From Halorhodospira sp. (GTDB taxonomy: Bacteria > Pseudomonadota > Gammaproteobacteria > Nitrococcales > Halorhodospiraceae): 7,707 bases of DNA. The notes beneath the pieces are model-generated. The model did not search any database and was not told the origin of the DNA. It saw nothing but the letters and a program-made list of their open reading frames with translations. Position 1 is the first letter of the stretch, and each line of letters opens with the position of its first letter. The DNA lies in contig SKYL01000181.1 in assembly GCA_007127935.1 (NCBI GenBank), forward strand, positions 1 through 7,707, written 5' to 3'. A program made the position numbers and the translations under genes. Positions 1 to 5,312 of the stretch are shown piece after piece.

Positions 1-1106
1 AGCAGAACTCCAGCTTCAACGACCACTATCTCGAGGTCGACTTCGACCTGTCCGAGACCATGTTCATCTGCACGGCGAACAGCCTGAACATCCCGGCGCC
101 GCTGCTGGACCGGATGGAGGTCATCCGCCTGGCCGGCTACACGGAAGAGGAGAAGGTCGCCATCGCCGAGGGCCACTTGCTGCCGAAGCAGATGAAGGCC
201 AACGGGATCAAGGAAGGCGAGTTGGAGGTCAAGGAGAGTGTGGTCAGGGATATCATTCGCTACTACACTCGAGAGGCCGGGGTGCGGAATCTCGATCGCG
301 CCCTGGCGACGATCTGCCGTAAGGTGGTCAAGGGGTTGGTGGAGCGGGAGAGCCGCGGTGACGAGGCGCTGAAGAAGGTCTCCGTGACCCGGCGGAACCT
401 GGAGAAGTATCTGGGAGTGCGCCGGTACCGCTTCGGCGTGGCCGAGAGCGAGGACCGCGTCGGTCAGGTGACCGGCTTGGCGTGGACCGAGGTGGGCGGC
501 GAATTGCTGACCATCGAGACCGCGGTGGTGCCCGGCAAGGGGCGCGCCTCCCAGACCGGAAAGCTGGGTGACGTCATGAAGGAATCGATCCAGGCGGCGC
601 TGACCGTCGTTCGCAGCCGCGCCGAGGCGCTGGGGATCGACCCGGAGTTTTACGGTGTCAAGGACATTCACATCCATATCCCCGAGGGCGCGATTCCCAA
701 GGATGGCCCGTCCGCGGGTATCGGGATGTGCGTTGCGGTGGTCTCCTCCTTGACCGGAATCCCGGTGAAGGCCAATGTGGCGATGACTGGCGAGATCACC
801 CTACGCGGTGAGGTGCTGCCGGTGGGCGGCCTCAAGGAGAAGCTGCTGGCGGCCTTGCGGGGGGGGATCGGCACGGTGCTGATCCCGGAGGAGAACCGTA
901 AGGATCTGGCCGAGATTCCCAAGGATGTCAAGGGGAAGCTCGATATTCGTCCGGTCCGTTGGATCGACGAGGTATTGGAGATGGCCCTGGCCGGCCGGCC
1001 CACGCCGCTGGCCTCGTCCCGCGAGGACGGAGAGAAGGGAAGGAAAAAGCAGGGGGGACGGCGTAGAGCGCCGGCTGCTGATGGGGATGCGGTAAGGCCG
1101 CATTAA
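1..1106 (+). CDS. lon: ATP-dependent Lon protease, C-terminal part (5' end outside window)
   Basis: Lon is a cytoplasmic AAA+ serine protease that unfolds and degrades misfolded and short-lived regulatory proteins. Only the last 367 residues are visible; reading is open from base 3 and runs off the left edge. The fragment starts near the end of the AAA+ module (NSSFNDHYLEVDFDLSET, then NIPAPLLDRMEVIRL with the arginine-containing LLDR stretch), passes the alpha-helical small domain (IIRYYTREAGVR) and enters the protease domain (RVGQVTGLAWTEVGG). The catalytic Ser lies in PKDGPSAG (codon 711-713) and the catalytic Lys in GGLKEKLLAA (codon 840-842), 43 residues apart as in E. coli Lon. After the conserved VLEMAL the protein carries a tail of about 38 residues rich in Lys, Arg and Gly, longer than the short E. 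coli end. The hupB promoter begins 12 bases after the stop and no terminator separates them, so read-through into hupB is possible. Confidence 0.98.
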   Translation, partial: QNSSFNDHYLEVDFDLSETMFICTANSLNIPAPLLDRMEVIRLAGYTEEEKVAIAEGHLLPKQMKANGIKEGELEVKESVVRDIIRYYTREAGVRNLDRALATICRKVVKGLVERESRGDEALKKVSVTRRNLEKYLGVRRYRFGVAESEDRVGQVTGLAWTEVGGELLTIETAVVPGKGRASQTGKLGDVMKESIQAALTVVRSRAEALGIDPEFYGVKDIHIHIPEGAIPKDGPSAGIGMCVAVVSSLTGIPVKANVAMTGEITLRGEVLPVGGLKEKLLAALRGGIGTVLIPEENRKDLAEIPKDVKGKLDIRPVRWIDEVLEMALAGRPTPLASSREDGEKGRKKQGGRRRAPAADGDAVRPH

Positions 1107-1118
1107 ATATGTGGTTGG

Positions 1119-1148
1119 TTGACAGGCTGGAAAACCGGCTGCTATAAA
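1119..1148 (+). promoter_or_regulatory. Strong sigma70-type promoter for hupB and the two tRNAs
   Basis: A perfect -35 box TTGACA (1119-1124) is followed, after 18 bp, by TATAAA (1143-1148), which is preceded by TG one base upstream (extended -10, TGC-TATAAA). An A/T-rich stretch ATTAAATATG (1102-1111), which overlaps the lon stop, sits where an UP element would be. The bases after the -10 (GCTCCGACCG) are G+C-rich, as in the discriminators of stringently controlled stable-RNA promoters. Predicted transcription start is near 1155, giving a leader of about 140 nt before hupB. The boxes are read directly; start site and control are inferred. Confidence 0.8.
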
Positions 1149-1227
1149 GCTCCGACCGATGGGGGCGTCGATTGGCTGGGAGCCCTGGTACGGCGAGCTT
1201 TTCAGTTCAATATAGAAAACCGGCCGC
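1129..1227 (+). repeat. Direct repeat (GAAAACCGGC) spanning the hupB promoter and leader
   Basis: GAAAACCGGC occurs exactly at 1130-1139 and 1215-1224. Extended to 14 positions (1129-1142 and 1214-1227), 12 are identical. The first copy fills the spacer between the -35 and -10 boxes; the second lies in the transcribed leader about 67 bases before the hupB start. The copies are 85 bp apart, close to eight helical turns. This could be a pair of protein-binding sites or chance; no known regulator motif is recognised. Confidence 0.4.
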
Positions 1228-1293
1228 ACCCCCGGCGGGCGGTGAGCGAAAAAAACCTGTTCTACGACAAATAACACCAAGGGGAATCAAGGG

Positions 1294-1566
1294 ATGAATA
1301 AATCTGAGCTCATCGAGGCTGTTGCGGAATCTGCGGACATCTCAAAGGCGGCCGCGGCGCGTGCGGTGGACGCGGTGGTTGAGTCGGTCACCGATGCGCT
1401 CCGCGAGGGGGATCAGGTGACGCTGGTCGGTTTCGGCACCTTCACCGTCCGTGACCGGGCCGCTCGTACGGGGCGCAACCCGCGGACCGGAGAGACCATC
1501 CAGATTCCGGCCTCGAAGGTTCCTGGATTCAAGCCTGGCAAGGCCCTGAAGGATGCTATAAACTAG
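1294..1566 (+). CDS. hupB: DNA-binding protein HU, beta-type subunit
   Basis: This 90-residue histone-like protein binds and bends DNA without strict sequence specificity and helps organise the nucleoid as a dimer. It has the usual family length. Two N-terminal helices (about residues 3-38) precede the signature GFGTF (46-50) and the arm RNPRTGETIQIPASKVPGFKPGKALKDA; Pro63 in the arm is the residue that intercalates into DNA in HU/IHF proteins. The start at 1294 is supported by AAGGGGA (1279-1285) 8 bases upstream. The position directly after lon is the standard gammaproteobacterial hupB locus, which separates it from hupA and the ihf genes. The stop lies only 14 bases before tRNA-Val with no terminator between, so the mRNA and both tRNAs appear to share one transcript. 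Confidence 0.97.
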   Translation: MNKSELIEAVAESADISKAAAARAVDAVVESVTDALREGDQVTLVGFGTFTVRDRAARTGRNPRTGETIQIPASKVPGFKPGKALKDAIN

Positions 1567-1580
1567 CGCCTTGCCAACGC

Positions 1581-1656
1581 GGGTGGTTAGCTCAGTTGGG
1601 AGAGCGTCGCCCTTACAAGGCGAATGTCGGGGGTTCGAGCCCCTCACCACCCACCA
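1581..1656 (+). tRNA. tRNA-Val, anticodon UAC
   Basis: The full cloverleaf is readable. The acceptor arms GGGTGGT (1581-1587) and ACCACCC (1646-1652) pair, the D arm contains GCTCAGTTGGGAGAGC, and the anticodon stem TCGCC/GGCGA encloses the loop CTTACAA with anticodon TAC at 1614-1616. The T arm is GGGGGTTCGAGCCCCTC. Discriminator A and the CCA end are encoded (1653-1656). Length is 76 nt. It follows hupB by 14 bases and precedes tRNA-Asp by 10. Confidence 0.97.
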
Positions 1657-1666
1657 AGGCGGTAAC

Positions 1667-1743
1667 GGAGCGGTAGTTCAGTTGGTTAGAATGCCGGCCT
1701 GTCACGCCGGAGGTCGCGGGTTCGAGTCCCGTCCGCTCCGCCA
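1667..1743 (+). tRNA. tRNA-Asp, anticodon GUC
   Basis: The acceptor arms GGAGCGG (1667-1673) and CCGCTCC (1733-1739) pair. The anticodon stem CCGGC/GCCGG encloses the loop CTGTCAC with anticodon GTC at 1701-1703. The T arm GCGGGTTCGAGTCCCGT and an encoded GCCA end (1740-1743) complete a 77-nt tRNA. It is the last gene of the apparent hupB-tRNA transcript. Confidence 0.97.
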
Positions 1744-1752
1744 ATTTTCCTC

Positions 1753-1779
1753 CGGTCCGAGCCAAGCGGGCGCGGACCG
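1753..1779 (+). other. Short hairpin between tRNA-Asp and the terminator
   Basis: CGGTCCG (1753-1759) pairs perfectly with CGGACCG (1773-1779) around a 13-nt loop. It stands between the tRNA-Asp CCA end and the terminator hairpin. It may help define the 3' trailer for tRNA processing, or may only add to termination. The pairing is seen; the role is inferred. Confidence 0.5.
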
Positions 1780-1782
1780 TCG

Positions 1783-1808
1783 AAGGCGCCGAACCGGGCG
1801 CCTTTTTT
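1783..1808 (+). terminator. Rho-independent terminator ending the hupB-tRNA transcript
   Basis: AAGGCGCC (1783-1790) and GGCGCCTT (1797-1804) form an 8-bp stem with a 6-nt loop, followed by a run of six T (1803-1808, partly shared with the stem). This is a textbook intrinsic terminator about 40 bases after the tRNA-Asp end and 52 bases before ppiD. Confidence 0.9.
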
Positions 1809-1860
1809 GTGTCTAAGACTCCAAGCGTCGAATCATCGAAGCCAACAACGGTCGGGAGCC

Positions 1861-3762
1861 ATGCTGCAAAGCATTCGAGACGGGATTAAGGGTTGGATCG
1901 CCTACGTGATCGTGGGGCTGATCGCGGTGCCGTTCGTCTTTATCGGTGGCTACAGCTACTTCGCCGGTTCCGGTGGCGCGGTGGTGGCCGAGGTGAACGG
2001 CGTGGAGATCCCGCGCCAGCGGCTCGATCAAGTGCATCGTCAGCAGCGCGACCGGCTGGCGGAGATGTTCGGGGGCGAGCTCCCGGAGGATATGTACGAC
2101 GATGCGGCGCTGCGGCGGGAGGCGCTGGACCGGATCATTGACCAGACGCTCTTGTACGGCTTCGTCGGTGACCGCGGGCTGCGCGTCAGTGATCGTGAGT
2201 TGGCCCACTACATCCGCGGGCAGCAGGCCTTTCAGGTGGACGGCCGATTCTCCCGCGAGCGCTACGAGTTGCTGCTGCAGCGCAATCGGATGACCACGGA
2301 TCAGTACGAGGCCCTGGTGCGTCGTGATCTCTTGGTGGACCAGTTGCAGGAGGCGGTGCTCTTCAGCACCGTGGTGTCCGCGGCGGAGGTGGACCGGTAT
2401 GTGACCTTGATGGACCAGCGCCGCAGCTTCGCCTACGTCCAGTGGTCGGCCGCCGCGTTGCAGGACGAGGTCGAGGTCACCGATGCCGACGTGGAGGCCC
2501 ACTACAGTGCCTACCTCACCGAGTACATGCGTCCCGAGGCGGTACGCGTCGCCTACGTGGAGTTGACCCCGGAGGCGCTGGGCGAGGAGGCGCGGATCAC
2601 CGACGAGGAGTTGGAGGCGTACTACCGGGAGACCCGTGGGCGCTATGAAGAGGGTGGACGCCGCCAAGCCCGCCATATCCTGGTCCAGTTGGAGGAAGAC
2701 GCCTCGGAGGCGGAGGTGGAGCAAGCGTACGCCCGGGTGGAGGAACTGCGTCAGCGCCTGGCCCAGGGCGAGTCGTTTGAAGCCCTGGCGGAGACGTACT
2801 CCGATGACGGCGGTTCGGCGCGGCGCGGCGGGATGCTCGGCTGGCTGGAGCGGGGGGATACCGTGGAGGCCTTTGAAACCGCGCTCTTCTCCCTGGATGA
2901 GGGCCAGGTCTCCCAACCGGTACGCAGCCCGTTCGGCTACCACCTGATCCAGGTGGAGGCGGTGGAGCGTGGTGACGCCCCCGACTTTGAGACCGTTCGT
3001 GATGAATTGCGCCGCGACCTGCTCCGCGAGCGGGTGGGGGGGCAACTGTTCGAGATGGCCGACGAGTTGGCCAATATCGCCTTTGAACAGCCGGCCGGTC
3101 TGGAGCCGGCCGCCGAGGCCTTGGGGTTGGAGATCCGCGTCAGCGACTGGATTCCGCGCACCGGCGCCGATACGGGCTTGGCCCGGTACCGCCAAGTGGT
3201 GGAGGCCGCGTTCCATGAGGACGTGCTGGAGCACGCCTACAACAGCGATCTGATCGAGGTCGCCGACGACCACTTCCTGGTGGTGCGCCTGGAAGATTAT
3301 CGCCCGGCGGCGCCGGAGCCGCTGGAAGCCGTGGCCGATGAAATCCGCGAAGCGCTGCGCCTGCAAGAGGCCGACACCATCGCCCGCCGGCGTGCCGAGG
3401 ACTTCGCCGAGGCGGTCGCCGACGGCGCCAGTTGGGAGGAAGCGTTGGCCGGTCTCGGCGGCGATCTCGGCCACGCCGAGTTCGTGGGCCGCGGCGAGCG
3501 TCGCCACCCGCCTGCCGTGGTGGATCGCGCGTTCACCCTCGGTCCGGACGGCAGCGCCGTGGTCGACCTCCCGGATGGCGGGGCCGCCTACGTGCAACTG
3601 GAGGCGATCCAGCCCGGTAACCCCGAGGCGATTACCGTCGAGGAGCGTGAAGAACTGCGCCGCCAACTCCAGGCCGCCACCGCCAACGCCGAGTTCGAAG
3701 GCCTGATCCGCGCCTTACGCACCGACGCCAAGATCCGCATCCGCGAGGACCGGCTCTTCTAG
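1861..3762 (+). CDS. ppiD: Periplasmic peptidyl-prolyl isomerase/chaperone PpiD (SurA_N and parvulin domains)
   Basis: PpiD is an inner-membrane-anchored periplasmic chaperone that contacts proteins leaving the Sec translocon. This 633-residue protein is of normal family length. It begins MLQSIRDGIKGWIAYVIVGL, as in pseudomonad PpiD: a short basic cytoplasmic end, one membrane helix (about residues 12-34), then AEVNGVEIPR opening the SurA_N-like chaperone region (about 40-180). A parvulin domain follows at about 268-366 (RQARHILVQ, YSDDGGSARRGGMLGW, PFGYHLIQV), then a Glu/Ala-rich helical C-terminal part. The two parvulin histidines (272 and 361) and the SDDGGSA..GG..GW block are kept. An in-frame ATG at 1807 lies in the terminator and is rejected in favour of 1861 by homology. 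GGGAG (1854-1858) is only 2 bases from this ATG, an unusually short spacing. Only a weak promoter candidate is visible (TTGTGT 1807-1812, AATCAT 1831-1836). Confidence 0.95.
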   Translation: MLQSIRDGIKGWIAYVIVGLIAVPFVFIGGYSYFAGSGGAVVAEVNGVEIPRQRLDQVHRQQRDRLAEMFGGELPEDMYDDAALRREALDRIIDQTLLYGFVGDRGLRVSDRELAHYIRGQQAFQVDGRFSRERYELLLQRNRMTTDQYEALVRRDLLVDQLQEAVLFSTVVSAAEVDRYVTLMDQRRSFAYVQWSAAALQDEVEVTDADVEAHYSAYLTEYMRPEAVRVAYVELTPEALGEEARITDEELEAYYRETRGRYEEGGRRQARHILVQLEEDASEAEVEQAYARVEELRQRLAQGESFEALAETYSDDGGSARRGGMLGWLERGDTVEAFETALFSLDEGQVSQPVRSPFGYHLIQVEAVERGDAPDFETVRDELRRDLLRERVGGQLFEMADELANIAFEQPAGLEPAAEALGLEIRVSDWIPRTGADTGLARYRQVVEAAFHEDVLEHAYNSDLIEVADDHFLVVRLEDYRPAAPEPLEAVADEIREALRLQEADTIARRRAEDFAEAVADGASWEEALAGLGGDLGHAEFVGRGERRHPPAVVDRAFTLGPDGSAVVDLPDGGAAYVQLEAIQPGNPEAITVEEREELRRQLQAATANAEFEGLIRALRTDAKIRIREDRLF

Positions 3763-3767
3763 CCCAT

Positions 3768-3781
3768 CCGTCATTGCGGGG
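3768..3781 (+). repeat. Detached tip fragment of the palindromic element (left-arm orientation)
   Basis: CCGTCATTGCGGGG matches the first 11 bases of the outer tip of the 85-bp element (after its first C) and then departs from it. It starts 5 bases after the ppiD stop. Confidence 0.6.
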
Positions 3782-3791
3782 TCCGCCCCTT

Positions 3792-3848
3792 CCCGTCATT
3801 GCGAGCGCAGCCCGTCATTGCGGCCGCAGCCCGTCATTGCGAGCGCAG
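3792..3848 (+). repeat. Three tandem 19-bp units of the element's left tip
   Basis: CCCGTCATTGCGAGCGCAG occurs at 3792-3810 and 3830-3848. The middle unit (3811-3829) differs at two adjacent bases (GCGGCCGCAG for GCGAGCGCAG). The units abut with no spacer, and the third is also the beginning of the complete palindrome at 3830-3914. The unit is exactly the outermost 19 bases of the 32-bp arm. Confidence 0.9.
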
Positions 3849-3914
3849 CGAAGCAATCTCCACCGGTTGGACGTCAACCCATGGAGATTGCTTCGCTGCG
3901 CTCGCAATGACGGG
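3830..3914. repeat. 85-bp palindromic repeat element, copy 1
   Basis: Arms of 32 bp (3830-3861 and 3883-3914) are perfect inverted repeats around a 21-bp centre (3862-3882). The centre can pair again (GGTTG 3865-3869 with CAACC 3875-3879). The outer tip is CCCGTCATTGCGAGCG and the inner end GCGAAGCAATCTCC. A near-identical copy lies at 6949-7033. The element fills the convergent ppiD/fabI junction, where no ordinary T-tailed terminator is visible, so its RNA hairpin could stop transcription from both sides. It has no coding capacity. I remember this arm sequence as widespread in unrelated bacterial genomes; I know of no agreed mobilising enzyme. Confidence 0.9.
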
Positions 3915-3919
3915 AAGGT

Positions 3920-3929
3920 GCAATGACGG
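3920..3929 (-). repeat. Detached right-tip fragment of the element
   Basis: GCAATGACGG is an inverted copy of the element tip, 5 bases beyond the complete right arm and 14 bases before the fabI stop codon. Confidence 0.5.
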
Positions 3930-3943
3930 TGGTGCTTCGTTCC

Positions 3944-4735
3944 TTAGAGTTCCGCCCCCGATAGCGCCATGCAGTGGAAGCCGGCGTCCACGTGGACGAC
4001 TTCGCCGGTGATCCCGGAGGCCAAGCCGGAGCAGAGGAAGGCGCCCACGTTCCCGACCTCGTCGATGGTCACGTTCTTGCGCAGCGGCGTCACCTTCTCG
4101 TTGTAGGCGAGCATCTTCTTGAAGCTCCCGATGCCGGACGCGGCCAGGGTGCGGATCGGGCCGGCGGAGAGGGCGTTGACGCGAATCCCCTCCGGACCCA
4201 GATCGGCGGCCATGTAACGGGTCGCCGCCTCCAGGCTCGCCTTGGCCGGCCCCATCACGTTGTAGTTGGGCAACGCCCGCTCGCCGCCCAGGTAGCTCAA
4301 GGTCAGCAGCGACCCTTGCCGTTGGCGCAACATCTCCCGGCCGTAACGGGCCAGGGCGACGAAGCTGTACGCCGAGATCTCATGGGCGGTGCGGTACCCC
4401 TCGCGGGTGGTGTTATCGACGAAAGAGCCGGCCAGCTCCTCCCGGGGGGCGAAGGCGACGGCGTGGACGATGGCGTCGATGCCGTCGGTCCAGTGCTTGC
4501 CCAGAGCAGCGAAGACCGCCTCGATGTCGGCGTCGGAGGAGACGTCACACGGGAGGGTGAGCTCACTGCCGGTCTCGGCGGCCAGTTTCTCCACCCGGCT
4601 CTTGAGCTTGTCGTTCTGGTAGGTGAAGGCCAGCTCTGCGCCCTGGGCGCGCATGGCCCGGGCGATCCCCCAGGCGATGGAGCGGTCGCTGGCGACACCG
4701 ACGATGAGCGCGCGTTGGTTCTGCATGAATCCCAT
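3944..4735 (-). CDS. fabI: Enoyl-[acyl-carrier-protein] reductase (NADH), FabI
   Basis: FabI catalyses the last step of each fatty-acid elongation cycle, reducing trans-2-enoyl-ACP to acyl-ACP with NAD(P)H in the cytoplasm. The 263-residue product matches the usual length (E. coli 262) and aligns throughout. The nucleotide-binding stretch GVASDRSIAWGIA begins at residue 13. Tyr148 (SYLG), Tyr158 and Lys165 (YNVMGPAK) correspond to the catalytic Tyr146, Tyr156 and Lys163 of E. coli. SAGPIRTLAASGI and GEVVHVDAGF are also typical. At the E. coli Gly93 position, part of the triclosan/diazaborine site, this protein has Ala94. The reading frame is open upstream to 5065, but MGF at 4735 is chosen because it matches the family N-terminus and has a strong GGAGGA Shine-Dalgarno 5 bases upstream. 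It is monocistronic here and convergent with ppiD. Confidence 0.98.
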   Translation of the reverse strand: MGFMQNQRALIVGVASDRSIAWGIARAMRAQGAELAFTYQNDKLKSRVEKLAAETGSELTLPCDVSSDADIEAVFAALGKHWTDGIDAIVHAVAFAPREELAGSFVDNTTREGYRTAHEISAYSFVALARYGREMLRQRQGSLLTLSYLGGERALPNYNVMGPAKASLEAATRYMAADLGPEGIRVNALSAGPIRTLAASGIGSFKKMLAYNEKVTPLRKNVTIDEVGNVGAFLCSGLASGITGEVVHVDAGFHCMALSGAEL

Positions 4736-4740
4736 GACGA

Positions 4741-4746
4741 TCCTCC
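4741..4746 (-). promoter_or_regulatory. Shine-Dalgarno site fixing the fabI start
   Basis: On the - strand GGAGGA lies 5 bases before the ATG at 4735. This supports the MGFMQN start over the much longer open frame that extends upstream. Confidence 0.85.
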
Positions 4747-4778
4747 GGTCTCCGGCGGTGGATAAGAGTGCGGCGCCG

Positions 4779-4787
4779 ATGATACCA
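4779..4787 (-). promoter_or_regulatory. Candidate extended -10 promoter for fabI
   Basis: The - strand reads TGG-TATCAT: a five-of-six -10 box (4784-4779) with the TG of an extended -10. No good -35 is found at 16-18 bp spacing, which extended -10 promoters can tolerate. Transcription would start near 4772, giving a leader of about 37 nt with the strong ribosome site. Confidence 0.4.
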
Positions 4788-4875
4788 CGCGTGCCGGGAG
4801 GAACCGGGCATTCTGGTTGCATGTCACACAGGGACCACCTGCCGTAATGGGGGTGGGATGCCGGCCTCCGCCGCT

Positions 4876-4891
4876 CCGGTGGCGGGACCGG
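4876..4891 (+). other. Small hairpin upstream of the acidic ORF
   Basis: CCGGT (4876-4880) and ACCGG (4887-4891) pair around a 6-nt loop, 2 bases before the larger hairpin at 4894-4942. A five-pair stem in G+C-rich DNA can arise by chance. It is listed because it adjoins the larger structure. Confidence 0.3.
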
Positions 4892-4893
4892 CA

Positions 4894-4942
4894 ACCGGGT
4901 GCCGCCGGGGCTGCCGGAGCGTGCCTCCGGGGCGGCACCGGT
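4894..4942 (+). promoter_or_regulatory. Long two-part hairpin in the leader of the acidic ORF
   Basis: ACCGGGTGCCGCC (4894-4906) pairs with GGCGGCACCGGT (4931-4942) over 12 base pairs with a single bulged G (4899). After a 7-nt bulge on the 5' side (4907-4913), CCGGAG (4914-4919) pairs with CTCCGG (4925-4930), closing a 5-nt loop. In all there are 18 base pairs, and the 3' side is continuous. There is no T-tract, so it is not a standard terminator. It ends 46 bases before the ATG at 4989 and may be a leader structure or mRNA stabiliser; on the other strand it lies well upstream of fabI. The pairing is read from sequence and the function is unknown. Confidence 0.6.
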
Positions 4943-4976
4943 GTGCAGCCCGACAAGGCAATGCAACCAAGTAATG

Positions 4977-4985
4977 AAAGGAGGT
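4977..4985 (+). promoter_or_regulatory. Near-perfect Shine-Dalgarno for the acidic ORF
   Basis: AAAGGAGGT is complementary to the 3' end of 16S rRNA over its whole length and ends 3 bases before the ATG at 4989. It is the best ribosome site in the window. It selects this start over an in-frame ATG at 4899, which lies inside the upstream hairpin and has no comparable site. Confidence 0.85.
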
Positions 4986-4988
4986 TTT

Positions 4989-5279
4989 ATGTCTGCACTG
5001 GGAGGCATTGGCGGAGGGTCCGGTGGCCCGATGATGCCGCCGCCGTCCTCCAAGGCGAGGGACATTCACGACGATCCTGTCGAGGCCGGGCGCTTCGGCA
5101 CTACCGTTGACGCCACGCCAGGCGCCGACACGGTGGATCTCTCCGCGCTGATGGGCGGGGAGGCGATCGACACCACTACGGAGCCGTGGGCGGACGATGC
5201 CGCATTCAGCTACGGCGCCGACGGTGGTTTCGATGAGTTCGACGATGCCGGGAGTGGCCTGATCGACACCCTGGTGTAA
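4989..5279 (+). CDS. Small acidic protein of unknown function
   Basis: I do not recognise this 96-residue protein. It opens with a Gly/Pro/Met-rich stretch (MSALGGIGGGSGGPMMPPPSS, about residues 1-21), passes a mixed charged region (SKARDIHDDPVEAGRFG) and continues into an Asp/Glu-rich C-terminal half with only one basic residue after about residue 25 (Arg35). It ends in the hydrophobic LIDTLV. It has no Cys, no membrane helix and no convincing signal peptide, and the composition suggests disorder. That it is a real gene is supported by the near-perfect Shine-Dalgarno and by a coding-like G/C bias at third positions. It diverges from fabI and is followed 206 bases later by der. Hairpins lie on both sides (4894-4942 and 5313-5360). 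No clear + strand promoter is visible. The acidic body and hydrophobic end recall C-terminal secretion signals of type I substrates, but no transporter is present and this is only a suggestion. Confidence 0.7.
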   Translation: MSALGGIGGGSGGPMMPPPSSKARDIHDDPVEAGRFGTTVDATPGADTVDLSALMGGEAIDTTTEPWADDAAFSYGADGGFDEFDDAGSGLIDTLV

Positions 5280-5312
5280 ATCCACGGGCCCGGGAAGGGT
5301 CCCGCGACAACC

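Noticed and set aside
1571..1816. An 81-codon open frame downstream of hupB.
   Set aside because: It is the read-through of tRNA-Val, tRNA-Asp and the terminator.
1813..3666. A 617-codon open frame antisense to ppiD.
   Set aside because: Long antisense frames are expected in G+C-rich coding DNA with strong third-position bias. It is His/Leu/Arg-rich, matches no family, and ppiD is unambiguous on the other strand.
3792..3848. A CRISPR-like array suggested by regularly spaced repeats.
   Set aside because: The 19-bp units abut directly with no spacers and are pieces of the palindromic element.
3799..4011. An open reading frame of 70 codons across the ppiD/fabI junction, encoding HCERSEAI and DCFAALAMTG.
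   Set aside because: These peptides are the translation of the two arms of the palindromic repeat and recur as spurious hypothetical proteins wherever this repeat is annotated. The frame also runs into fabI antisense.
4817..4850. A + strand promoter for the acidic ORF (TTGCAT with TAATGG).
   Set aside because: The spacing is about 22 bp and the -10 is poor. No convincing + strand promoter was found between fabI and the ORF.
4736..5065. The in-frame N-terminal extension of fabI up to 5065.
   Set aside because: The extension has no family similarity and crosses the fabI promoter region and the divergent ORF. The MGF start with GGAGGA matches known FabI N-termini.
5284..5304. A terminator immediately after the acidic ORF (CGGGCCC...GGTCCCG).
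   Set aside because: The stem has an internal mismatch and no T-tract follows, so it is not a supported intrinsic terminator.
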